A stretch of DNA of 64,000 bases from Agrococcus jejuensis. GTDB lineage: Bacteria > Actinomycetota > Actinomycetes > Actinomycetales > Microbacteriaceae. Below the pieces are notes generated by a model. The model worked only from the letters and a program-made list of their open reading frames with translations. It had not been told where the DNA came from and did not search any database. Position numbers and translations under genes: made by a program. Positions 28,512-35,517 of this stretch are shown here, one piece after another; the stretch's first letter is position 1; every line of letters starts with the position of its first letter. The stretch is taken from assembly GCF_900099705.1 (NCBI RefSeq), contig NZ_LT629695.1, positions 1,302,001 through 1,366,000 on the forward strand, in the 5' to 3' direction.

Positions 28512-29291
28512 GTGGTGCTGGAGCAGATCGACCGCTCGGCCGCCCCTGCGGCGGGCGCGAGCGAGAAGACCCTGCGCGTGCTGCAGGCCGCGCTCGAGCA
28601 CCCGCGCTTCACCGACATCGTCGCGGAGGCTGGGCTGGCCAAGGCGACCGTGCACCGCATCCTCGCGACGCTCGTCGAGCAGGAGTTCATCGCCGGCGAC
28701 GCCGACCACGGCTACCGCGCCGGCCCGAGCCTGCTCGCGCTCGCCGGCCGCGCGCTCGCATCCGTCGACATCTCGTCGATCGCCGACCCGATCGTCACCG
28801 AGCTCGTCGAGCGCGTCGACTGCACCGTGCACGTGGGCGTGCTGACGGAGTCCGAGATGGTCTACGTCATCCGCAAGGACGCGTCGAAGCCGTACCGCAT
28901 GCGCTCGCGCGTCGGCCTCGGCATCCCGCTGCACTCGTCGGGCATGGGCAAGGCCGTGCTCGCCACATGGGCGCCGGAGCGGGTGGATGCGCTCGTCGCC
29001 CGCGAGGGGCTGCCCGCCCGCACGGCGGACACGATCACGACGGCCGAGGGCCTCCACGAGGAGCTCGCCCGCGTCGCGGCCCGCGGCTACGCCATGGACC
29101 TCGGTGAGAACGAGGTCGGCACCGTGTGCGTCTCGGCAGCGATCCGCGACCACACGGGCGAGGCCCGCTACGGCCTGTCGATCTCGTCGATCGCGCTCGA
29201 GCACCCCGGCACGACGATCGAGTCGCTCGCCCCCGCAGCCGTCGAGGCGGCGGAGGCGATCTCGCGGATGCTGGGCGCGCCGGGCGCCTGA
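28512..29291 (+). CDS. IclR-family transcriptional regulator of the uronate locus
   Basis: This gene encodes 259 residues. GTG 28512 has a GGAGG core 7 nt upstream; GTG 28515 is an alternative. The N-terminal winged helix-turn-helix (residues about 17-80: KTLRVLQAALEHPRFTDIVAEAGLAKATVHRIL) is followed by an IclR effector domain (LHSSGMGKAVLA, GYAMDLGENEVGTVCVSAAI, GLSISSIAL). It lies 14 nt after kduI and is likely co-transcribed. KdgR-like IclR regulators control pectin and uronate genes in other bacteria. By analogy this one probably represses both arms from the 24668-24798 spacer. Confidence 0.9.
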   Translation: MVLEQIDRSAAPAAGASEKTLRVLQAALEHPRFTDIVAEAGLAKATVHRILATLVEQEFIAGDADHGYRAGPSLLALAGRALASVDISSIADPIVTELVERVDCTVHVGVLTESEMVYVIRKDASKPYRMRSRVGLGIPLHSSGMGKAVLATWAPERVDALVAREGLPARTADTITTAEGLHEELARVAARGYAMDLGENEVGTVCVSAAIRDHTGEARYGLSISSIALEHPGTTIESLAPAAVEAAEAISRMLGAPGA

Positions 29292-29316
29292 CGTCGCGCC
29301 CCGGGTCCGCCGCGGG

Positions 29317-29634
29317 CTATGCGGCCGCGCGTGCCACCGCGGCGACCGCGGCGGTGGCCTCGACGACGAGCCCCGCCGGGCGGTTCGCGTGACGCATCAT
29401 GTCCTCGAGCCGATCGCGGTCGAGCCCGGTCTGCGCGCCGGCCGCGAACGAGTAGCGCAGCATCGCCGACGGGTGGATCCAGAGCGACTCGCGACCCTCG
29501 CCGGCGTCGACCGAGAGCATGAACGCCTCCTGCCGCCGCAGCTTCGCGACGACGATCGCCGACACGTGCAGCAGCGTCTCGTCGTCGATGGCGAAGGAGG
29601 CCTCGCCGCCCGTGCCGTAGTGCAGGGTGCCCAT
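29317..29634 (-). CDS. Small DUF7882-like protein (often mislabelled ATP-dependent DNA ligase)
   Basis: This gene encodes 105 residues from ATG 29634. The pattern MGTLHYGTGGEASFAIDD, VVAKLRRQEAFMLS, GRESLWIHPSAMLRYSF and LEDMMRHANRPAGL matches a short protein family common in Microbacteriaceae. That family was once misnamed after a DNA-ligase domain and has no shown ligase activity. It has no catalytic lysine motif. The function is unknown. It lies 22 nt downstream of another small gene and probably shares its transcript. Confidence 0.75.
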   Translation of the reverse strand: MGTLHYGTGGEASFAIDDETLLHVSAIVVAKLRRQEAFMLSVDAGEGRESLWIHPSAMLRYSFAAGAQTGLDRDRLEDMMRHANRPAGLVVEATAAVAAVARAAA

Positions 29635-29656
29635 GGGTGCTCCTCGGTGTCGGTGG

Positions 29657-29890
29657 TCAGGCCGCGACGGATGACGCGGTGGCGAGCTCGAGGCGGCACG
29701 CCTGCGAGCCCTGGCGGTACGCGGCGTGGAGCCGGCGTGGCGCGCTGCGCTCGACGTCGCCGACGTCGGACGTGACGACGAGCGCCCAGAGCGCTGCGAC
29801 GGACAGCGCGAGCGAGGGGTCGCCGCGCAGCCCCGCCCGCACGCCGAGCGTCCTGGCGGTGGCCAGATGCGCGGCGGTCGGCGTCTGCAT
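29657..29890 (-). CDS. Small hypothetical protein
   Basis: This gene encodes 77 residues from ATG 29890. The protein is Ala-rich and mostly helical, with one moderately hydrophobic stretch (LALSVAALWALVVTSDVGDV). I recognise no domain. It lies upstream of the DUF7882-like gene on the same strand and divergent from the MarR gene, so it may be under that regulator's control through the shared spacer. Confidence 0.5.
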   Translation of the reverse strand: MQTPTAAHLATARTLGVRAGLRGDPSLALSVAALWALVVTSDVGDVERSAPRRLHAAYRQGSQACRLELATASSVAA

Positions 29891-29919
29891 GAGGTCGACT
29901 CAACCAGAACGCCCAACAT

Positions 29920-29936
29920 TTAGCAAGTTTGTCAAG
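29920..29936. promoter_or_regulatory. Candidate MarR operator / minus-strand -35 box
   Basis: TTAGCAAG and TTGTCAAG are adjacent half-sites in an unusually AT-rich patch of the divergent spacer. On the minus strand the second half-site reads CTTGACAA and so contains a consensus TTGACA -35 hexamer (29930-29935). A repressor bound here would block transcription of the two small genes to the left and could autoregulate the MarR gene. Confidence 0.45.
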
Positions 29937-30012
29937 ATGAATGATTGGCTTTCTGAGCGATCCTCGCTGCACTAGGGTCGAGACGTACCGGCCACGATGC
30001 GAAGGAGGGGCC

Positions 30013-30513
30013 ATGACCGACGGCGGACCACAGGAGTCGACCGGGTTCACCTACGACGCCTCCGCATCGGACGACGGCCCCGAGGCCATGCTCAACCTGC
30101 TGCTCGACTACCGCGAGGAGGAGGCCGCGTTGCGGCGACGCGTCGCCGATCGGCTCGAGATCGGCGACCTCGACCTGCTCGGCCTGCGCTACATCGCGCG
30201 AGCGAGCGAGCGAGGCGCGATGCTGCGCCCCTCGGACCTCCGCGACCTGCTCCTCATCACGACCGGCTCCACCACGACGCTCCTCGACCGCCTCGAGGCG
30301 CGCGGCCTCGCGACCCGCGTGCCGCATCCCACCGACCGTCGCTCGTCGACGCTCGCGCTCGACGAGGCCGCGACCGCGATGGTCCGCGAGGCGCTCGACG
30401 GCATGCAGGCGAGCGTGCTCGAGGTCGCCGAGTCCCTCGACGACGACGACCGGGCGACGGCCATCCGCGTGCTGCGCGAGCTCATCGCGGCGACCCGCGC
30501 CTCGAACCGCTAG
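30013..30513 (+). CDS. MarR-family transcriptional regulator
   Basis: This gene encodes 166 residues. ATG 30013 has GAAGGAGGGG just upstream, so it is preferred over in-frame starts further left. The winged helix-turn-helix covers about residues 55-125: LDLLGLRYIARASERGAMLRPSDLRDLLL, then TTGSTTTLLDRLEARGLATR and the wing HPTDRRSSTLAL. Dimerisation helices are at both ends. It is divergent from two small genes and has an AT-rich candidate operator in the spacer. The ligand is unknown. Confidence 0.88.
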   Translation: MTDGGPQESTGFTYDASASDDGPEAMLNLLLDYREEEAALRRRVADRLEIGDLDLLGLRYIARASERGAMLRPSDLRDLLLITTGSTTTLLDRLEARGLATRVPHPTDRRSSTLALDEAATAMVREALDGMQASVLEVAESLDDDDRATAIRVLRELIAATRASNR

Positions 30514-30548
30514 GCACGCGCCGCCTCGCGCGCCGATAGCCTGCGTGC

Positions 30549-30635
30549 ATGAGCGCCGAGGCCCGCACCGCTGCCGCGCGCGCACGTGCCGGGATGCCCA
30601 CGACCCCGTCCGTCGCATCGATGGGCACGGCATGA
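30549..30635 (+). CDS. Possible 28-residue leader ORF coupled to the SRPBCC gene
   Basis: ATG 30549 opens a 28-codon frame (MSAEARTAAARARAGMPTTP...) whose TGA stop at 30633-30635 overlaps the next ATG (30632) as ATGA. The peptide has no recognisable motif. It may be a small protein or a leader that couples translation of the downstream gene; it could also be chance in GC-rich DNA. Confidence 0.3.
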   Translation: MSAEARTAAARARAGMPTTPSVASMGTA

Positions 30636-31051
30636 GGATCGTGCGGGGCCGGGTGCACCTCGCCGTCGGCGGGCCGATCGACCCGGCGCTCGCGTGGGAG
30701 CGCTACGCGCGCGTCGACCGGTGGACGTGGTGGTCGCGCCACCTCGACCGCGTCGACGTCGACGGCGACGAGCTGCGCATCCGCCCCGGCCTCACGGGTC
30801 GTGTCGCGTCGGGCCCGCTCGTCGCGCGCTTCCGCGTGGATGCGGTCGACGAGGCCGCGCGCACGTGGACGTGGACCGTGCGCGTCGGCCTGCTGCGGCT
30901 ACGGCTCGAGCACGCGGTGCTGCCGGCGACGCAGATCGGCACGCAGCGCGAGGGCACGCTCGCGCGGCTCGTGCTGCGCGGCCCGCTGCCCGTGACGATG
31001 GCGTACGCGCCGATCGCCGCGGTGGCGCTGCAGCGCCTCGTGCGCCGCTGA
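30632..31051 (+). CDS. SRPBCC-superfamily small-molecule-binding protein
   Basis: This gene encodes 139 residues from ATG 30632. The layout is that of polyketide-cyclase-like SRPBCC proteins: LAVGGPIDPALAWERYARVDRWTWWSRHLDRV at the start, a central antiparallel-sheet region (FRVDAVDEAARTWTWTVRVG) and a C-terminal helix (YAPIAAVALQRLVRR). It has no signal peptide. The ligand is unknown. Confidence 0.7.
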   Translation: MRIVRGRVHLAVGGPIDPALAWERYARVDRWTWWSRHLDRVDVDGDELRIRPGLTGRVASGPLVARFRVDAVDEAARTWTWTVRVGLLRLRLEHAVLPATQIGTQREGTLARLVLRGPLPVTMAYAPIAAVALQRLVRR

Positions 31052-31084
31052 CGTTCGCGATCCTCCACGGTATACTTCGAGTAT
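31048..31084 (+). promoter_or_regulatory. Leaderless promoter and operator of the mazEF-type pair
   Basis: CTGACG (31048-31053) and TATACT (31071-31076) are spaced by exactly 17 nt, and the antitoxin ATG (31083) begins 7 nt downstream of the -10 hexamer. Transcription should therefore start at or next to the start codon, giving a leaderless mRNA. ATACT-TCG-AGTAT (31072-31084) is a perfect inverted repeat that covers the -10 box and the AT of the start codon, an ideal site for autorepression by the ribbon-helix-helix antitoxin. Confidence 0.7.
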
Positions 31085-31319
31085 GACCACGACGATCAAG
31101 GTGAGCGACGAGCTGCGCGATCGCCTCAAGGCGCAAGCCGGGCGCGACGGCCTCACCCTGGGCGCGCACCTCTCGCGGCTCGCCGATGCCGAGGACCGAC
31201 GTCTGCGCCTCGCCTCGCTGCGCGTGGCCGTCGCCGACACGAGATCCGCAGACCTCGACTCCCATGCCGCGGAGACCGCCGCGTGGGAGCGCACGGAGTG
31301 GTCGGACGCCCAGGCGTGA
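31083..31319 (+). CDS. Ribbon-helix-helix antitoxin of a MazEF-type module
   Basis: This gene encodes 78 residues. The N-terminal RHH DNA-binding motif (TTIKVSDELRDRLKAQAGRDGLTLGAHLSRLAD) is followed by a basic linker and an acidic, Trp-containing tail (DSHAAETAAWERTEWSDAQA) that would wrap the toxin. The stop overlaps the toxin's GTG as GTGA, as expected for a coupled antitoxin-toxin pair. It neutralises the toxin and represses the operon. Confidence 0.88.
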   Translation: MTTTIKVSDELRDRLKAQAGRDGLTLGAHLSRLADAEDRRLRLASLRVAVADTRSADLDSHAAETAAWERTEWSDAQA

Positions 31320-31660
31320 CCGGCACCGACCTCGCGCCGGGCGACGTCGTCTGGCTCTCGCTCGACCCGGTGCGCGGACGCGAGCAAGGCGGCCATCGCC
31401 CCGCGCTCGTCGCCGCGTCGTCGGGCTACCTCGACGCCGTCACCACGCTCGCGATCGTGCTGCCGATCACGACCACCGATCGCGGTTGGCCCAACCACAT
31501 CCCGGTCGACGGGCTCGGCGTCCTCGACCAGCCGTCGTGGATCATGACCGAGCAGCCGCGCACGGTGACGCGCGAACGGATCACGTCGGTCGCCGGGCGC
31601 GTCTCGCCGGAGACCCTCGCCTCGGTGCGGCTCTGGCTCGGGGACTTCCTCGACCTCTGA
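31316..31660 (+). CDS. mazF: MazF/PemK-type endoribonuclease toxin
   Basis: This gene encodes 114 residues from GTG 31316. MazF motifs are LAPGDVVWLSLDPVRGREQGGHRPALV, the beta1-beta2 loop with the EQGGxRP signature and catalytic Arg, then VLPITTTDRGWPNHIPVD with the conserved Ser/Thr region and PSWIMTEQPRTVTRERI. The length is typical. It cleaves RNA at short sequence motifs when freed from the antitoxin. All key positions look intact. Confidence 0.92.
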   Translation: MTGTDLAPGDVVWLSLDPVRGREQGGHRPALVAASSGYLDAVTTLAIVLPITTTDRGWPNHIPVDGLGVLDQPSWIMTEQPRTVTRERITSVAGRVSPETLASVRLWLGDFLDL

Positions 31661-31666
31661 CCCGGG

Positions 31667-32026
31667 TCAGGCGCGCGGGGCGTCGTCGCCGAGGTCGGCG
31701 AGCGCGACCGCGATGGCACCGGTCGCGGCGTCGATGTGCGCGTCGAACTGCAGCTGCGCGATGGGCCGCAGGATGGGTCGCCGTGCGTGGTTCGCGGCCG
31801 CCTCGCGCGCCTCGTCGGTCGCCTGCGTCGCGGCGAGCAGGCACATCGACACGGAGCGGTCGAGGTCGGTGTCGCCGAGGTGCCGGTTGGCGGATGCGGC
31901 GCACGCGCCGATGCGGTCGAGCTGCGCGGCGTCGCGGATGCCGATCGTCTCGTCGTCGAAGCGGCGCAGCAGGCTCTGCATCTCGAGGAGGTCGGTGGTG
32001 ACGTCGTTCGGCACGGAGACGATCAT
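31667..32026 (-). CDS. Small hypothetical protein
   Basis: This gene encodes 119 residues from ATG 32026. The protein is all-helical in appearance (TTDLLEMQSLLRRFDDETIGIRDAAQLDRIG, DLDRSVSMCLLAATQATDEAREAA) and has no signal peptide. It contains two cysteines. It is convergent with mazF, whose stop lies 6 nt away. I do not recognise a family. Confidence 0.55.
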   Translation of the reverse strand: MIVSVPNDVTTDLLEMQSLLRRFDDETIGIRDAAQLDRIGACAASANRHLGDTDLDRSVSMCLLAATQATDEAREAAANHARRPILRPIAQLQFDAHIDAATGAIAVALADLGDDAPRA

Positions 32027-32095
32027 GCCCCCATCCCCCGTCGCTGCGCGAAGCGGCGGCTGCGTGTCTGCTGGGATGCGGGGACGCGACGGCCT

Positions 32096-32257
32096 CCCCA
32101 ACAGCTGGTCGAGGAGGCCCCGAGCCGGAGGCGAGGAGCCGTCACGAGACCTCGCGACGTGCCCGCCCGACGCGACCACGCGCGTGGGCAGGAGCAGCGC
32201 GCGTGGTCTCGTGACGCGTGCTCGCTGCGCTCGCGCGCTCCTCGACCAGCTGATGGG
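32096..32257. repeat. About 160-bp dispersed palindromic repeat (family A, copy 2)
   Basis: The outer arms CAGCTGGTCGAGGAG and CTCCTCGACCAGCTG and the inner arms GTCACGAGACCTCGCGACG and GCGCGTGGTCTCGTGAC give a long interrupted hairpin. It lies upstream of the small gene 31667-32026 and beyond the 3' end of the P450 fusion. A family-C motif (GAGGTGCGAGCGCAGCGAGCC, 32284 on) follows at once. Confidence 0.8.
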
Positions 32258-32280
32258 CGACCCCGCCCTATTGACCGGCC

Positions 32281-32310
32281 GTCGAGGTGCGAGCGCAGCG
32301 AGCCTCGAAG
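32281..32310. repeat. Short dispersed motif (family C)
   Basis: GTCGAGGTGCGAGCGCAGCG followed by AGCCTCGAAG is one copy of a motif that recurs at 37612-37646, 40073-40104, inverted at 40141-40172, and at 42904-42940. It ends 8 nt before the P450 fusion's stop codon region. Confidence 0.6.
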
Positions 32311-32317
32311 CGGCCCG

Positions 32318-35290
32318 TCAGGAGACGGCAGCCACCGCATCCGCCAGCACCCCGTCCGCCCACTCGCGGGCGACGTCGCCGACGTCGAGCGGGCCCGACG
32401 CGTCGTGCCTGCCGTACTCGCCGACGCGCGTCGCGCCGCGGGCGGCGAGCGCCTCGTCGACGAGCTCCGAGCCGCGCGAGTACGTCTTCACGTAGCTCTT
32501 GTCGCCCATCCCGAACACCGCGTACCGCAGACCGTCGAGCCCACCGACGCCGGCGACGAGCGCCTCGTGGAACGGCCGCGCCGCGGTCGGCACCTCGCCG
32601 TCGCCGTACGTCGAGCAGACGACGAGGTGGATGCGCGACGCGTCGAGCGCGTCGGGATCGGCGTCGGCGAGGTCGACGACGCGCACGTCCGCGCGTGCGG
32701 AGAGGTGCTGCGCGAGGTCCTCGGCGATGAGCTCGGCACCACCGGACTCCGTGCCGAACAGGATCGTCACCGGCACGCCGTCGCCCGCTCCCGCATCCGC
32801 GACCGCCGTGATCTCGGGCAACGCGATCGACGCATCCGCGGCGGCAGCGCGCAGGGCGTCGAGCGTGCGCAGCTTCGCGCGGCGACGCCCTGGTGCGGCG
32901 GCGAGCGTCTCGGCCGCGTCGATGCGCCGCCACCCGTCGAAGTCCGTCGCGCCCTCGAACGCGTCGATGCCGGGCCGCCCGATCGCGACGGCCCCCGATG
33001 ACAGGTCGTCGAGCACGAGCGCGGCGAGGCCCTTGGCGTCGGCGCGCTGGTCGGGGATGGTGCCGCGGGGTCCGCGGCGCAGCCAGCCGGCGACGTAGAG
33101 GCCGGGCTCGACGCGGCCGTCGGCGTGTGCGCCGGGCTCGACGAGGCATCCGTCGCCGGCCGCGAAGCCGATCGCGGTGACCACCGACGAGGCGTCGAGC
33201 ACCCGCTCGCCCGCGGGCGTCGCCACGCGCAGCCCCTCGACGGCGTCCGCACCGAGCACCTCGACGGGCGTCGCAGCGAACCACCAGTGGATGCGCACGC
33301 GCACGTCGCCGACGGCCGCGGCCGAGCGCGCGGCGAGCGCACGCACGGCGTCCATGCGCGCATCCTTGCCCTCGGGCACGGCGTCGAGGTCGACGTCGTG
33401 CACGACGTGCTCGACGCCCGCGAGCGTGGCGAGCTCGCGCACCATGACGGGGTCGAAGCGCGCGGCACCGGGTGCCGAGCGGCCGACGAGGTGCACCTCG
33501 CGCACGTCGCTCGCGAGGGCGTGGTGCACGGCGTCGTCGACGTCGGTGCCGTCGAAGTCGGCGGCGTCGCGGGCGACGAGGCGTGCGACGTCCATCGCGA
33601 CGTTGCCGTGACCCACGATCGCGACCGCGCGACCGAGCGACGGCACGTCGGCCTCGTCGGGATGCCCGTTCAGCAGACGCGTCACCGCGCCCGCGCCGAC
33701 CACCCCCGGCAGCGCGGCGCCCGGGATCGCGAGCGCCGCATCCGCCGACAGCCCCGTCGCCAGCACGACCGCGTCGTACGACGACCGCAGCCGCGCGAGC
33801 CCCGCGGCATCCACCTGCACCCCGCCGACGAACCGCACGCCCTCATGCAGGAAGAGCCGGTCGAACTGCCGCGACACGGCCTTCGTGCCCTGGTGGTCGG
33901 CGGCGACGCCGTGCCGCACGAGCCCGTACGGCACCGGCAGGCGGTCGATGACGTCGAGGGGCGCCGCGGGCAGCGCGCGCCGCAGCGCCTGCGCCGAGAA
34001 GCAGCCAGCCGGGCCCGATCCGACGATCGCGATGCGCGGCGCGAGGGCGGGTGCCGCGGCATCCCGTGCGGCGTCGACCGCGACCGATGCGCCCGCTGGG
34101 GCCACCGCATCCCACCCGATCGGCATCGACAGCATGCCGCGGAACACCCACCCGCCGACCTCGGCGGGCCGCTCGGGCACGAGGGACAGGCCGCGCAGCC
34201 GGTCGAACAGCATCGGCAGCGCCACGTCGGCGACGGCCGAGCGCGCGGCCCAGTTGCCGAGGCACACGTGCACGCCCTTCGAGAAGGCGAGGTGCGGCTT
34301 GACCTCGCGGCGCACGTCGAACGCCTCCGGCCGATCCCACACCGTCTCGTCGCGGTTCGCGGAGAGGATGCAGATGCCCAGCCTCGCGCCCTCGGGCAGC
34401 GTGACGCCGGCGAGCTCGACCTCGCGCGTCGTCTGCCGCGAGTACAGGCCGATGGGCGAGATCCAGCGGATCGTCTCCTCGAACACCGTCGGCCACAGGC
34501 TCGCATCCGCCTCGGCCATGCGCCGCTGCTCAGGGTGCAGCAGCACGGCCCACGCGGCGACGCCCAGCGCGTCGCGCGGCTCGTTGAGCCCGCCGCCGAT
34601 CGTCATCTTGATGTTCGCCCTGATGCGCTCGATGGGCATCCGGTAGTCGGGGATGCGGATGAGCTGCGAGATGAGCGAGTGGTCGGGGTGCTTCGCGTGC
34701 CACGCGAGCATCTCGTCGAGCGCGGCGTCGACCTCGTCGAACGAGCGCTTGCCCTTCGCCCACACCTCGGGGTCGTCGGCGTAGTTGCCGGTCGCGTCGA
34801 TGAGGGTCTGCGACCAGCGCTGCAGGTCGGTCTGGTGCACGTTGTGGAAGCCGAGCATCTCGCGCAGGTTCTCGGCGGCGAACGGGGCGGCGAAGTCCCA
34901 GATGAGGTCGGCCTCGCCGGGACCCTTCGCCACCATCTCGTCGAGGTAGCGGGCGGCGTTGCGCTCGAAGACGCTGCGCCACACGCGCTTCACGACGCCG
35001 GGCCGCAGCGTGGGCTGCCACGCCGTGCGCTCGAGGTAGTGCTCGGGGTCGTCGCGCCGCAGCATCGAGTGCCCCATGGCGCGGATCTGCAGCGACCCCT
35101 CCTCGTCGGCCGAGAACGTCTGCTGGTCGACCTCGGTCGCGTGCACGGCGTCGTAGGTGGTGATGAGGTAGCGGCCGACGGCGGGTACCCAGTGCACGCC
35201 GCCCTCGGCGCGCAGGCGCTCGTAGATGGGGAAGGGGTCGCGGTAGAGGTCGGCGATCTGCACCCAGTCGGCGACGGGAGGGGTCGGCAT
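32318..35290 (-). CDS. Self-contained cytochrome P450 / adrenodoxin-reductase-type flavoprotein / flavodoxin fusion
   Basis: This gene encodes 990 residues. ATG 35290 has GGAG 7 nt upstream; an in-frame ATG at 35350 would add 20 residues. Residues 1-400 are a P450: EETIR (ExxR, about 271-275), PEAFDVRR, and the heme loop FSKGVHVCLG with axial Cys at about 343. The I-helix reads IGGGLNEPRD instead of the usual AGxDT, which I associate with the CYP255 (GcoA/AgcA) aryl-ether demethylases. Residues about 418-820 are an FprA/adrenodoxin-reductase-type enzyme: AIVGSGPAGCFSAQAL (FAD), YGLVRHGVAADHQGTKAV, GHGNVAMDVARL (NADPH), AGWLRRGPRGTIPDQR. Residues about 840-990 are a flavodoxin: ILFGTESGGAELIAE, STYGDGEVPTAA, VFGMGDKSY. 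Electrons would run NADPH, FAD, FMN, heme in one chain. It is divergent from a LysR gene. The substrate is probably aromatic (inference). Confidence 0.92.
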   Translation of the reverse strand: MPTPPVADWVQIADLYRDPFPIYERLRAEGGVHWVPAVGRYLITTYDAVHATEVDQQTFSADEEGSLQIRAMGHSMLRRDDPEHYLERTAWQPTLRPGVVKRVWRSVFERNAARYLDEMVAKGPGEADLIWDFAAPFAAENLREMLGFHNVHQTDLQRWSQTLIDATGNYADDPEVWAKGKRSFDEVDAALDEMLAWHAKHPDHSLISQLIRIPDYRMPIERIRANIKMTIGGGLNEPRDALGVAAWAVLLHPEQRRMAEADASLWPTVFEETIRWISPIGLYSRQTTREVELAGVTLPEGARLGICILSANRDETVWDRPEAFDVRREVKPHLAFSKGVHVCLGNWAARSAVADVALPMLFDRLRGLSLVPERPAEVGGWVFRGMLSMPIGWDAVAPAGASVAVDAARDAAAPALAPRIAIVGSGPAGCFSAQALRRALPAAPLDVIDRLPVPYGLVRHGVAADHQGTKAVSRQFDRLFLHEGVRFVGGVQVDAAGLARLRSSYDAVVLATGLSADAALAIPGAALPGVVGAGAVTRLLNGHPDEADVPSLGRAVAIVGHGNVAMDVARLVARDAADFDGTDVDDAVHHALASDVREVHLVGRSAPGAARFDPVMVRELATLAGVEHVVHDVDLDAVPEGKDARMDAVRALAARSAAAVGDVRVRIHWWFAATPVEVLGADAVEGLRVATPAGERVLDASSVVTAIGFAAGDGCLVEPGAHADGRVEPGLYVAGWLRRGPRGTIPDQRADAKGLAALVLDDLSSGAVAIGRPGIDAFEGATDFDGWRRIDAAETLAAAPGRRRAKLRTLDALRAAAADASIALPEITAVADAGAGDGVPVTILFGTESGGAELIAEDLAQHLSARADVRVVDLADADPDALDASRIHLVVCSTYGDGEVPTAARPFHEALVAGVGGLDGLRYAVFGMGDKSYVKTYSRGSELVDEALAARGATRVGEYGRHDASGPLDVGDVAREWADGVLADAVAAVS

Positions 35291-35517
35291 CGTTCGCTCC
35301 GCTTCCACGCGCGGCACCGTCGCTGCGCGTGCATCCAGCATGGGTTGCACGCTTCTTCGTGAAAAGCGGAGAGATGCGGGATGCTTCTGCGGTAGAACCG
35401 AGGAATGAACGCCAGCGAACCTGACTGGGCAGTAGATGCGCGCGAGCGGGCAGTAGATGCCGCGAATCAGCCCGAATCACGACATCAAGTGCCCAGTCTT
35501 ATGGGACGAGGCCCCGC
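35291..35517. promoter_or_regulatory. Divergent P450/LysR control region with phased direct repeats
   Basis: GGGCAGTAGATGC occurs exactly twice, at 35427-35439 and 35448-35460, starting 21 bp apart, which is two helical turns. An inverted GCCCAGT lies near 35493. Phased repeats between a LysR gene and its target are the expected layout for LysR-type binding sites. Confidence 0.5.

Noticed and set aside
33125..35362. Plus-strand open frame opposite the P450 fusion
   Set aside because: Its product is Arg/Gly/His-rich without motifs, while the minus strand encodes an unmistakable P450, reductase and flavodoxin.
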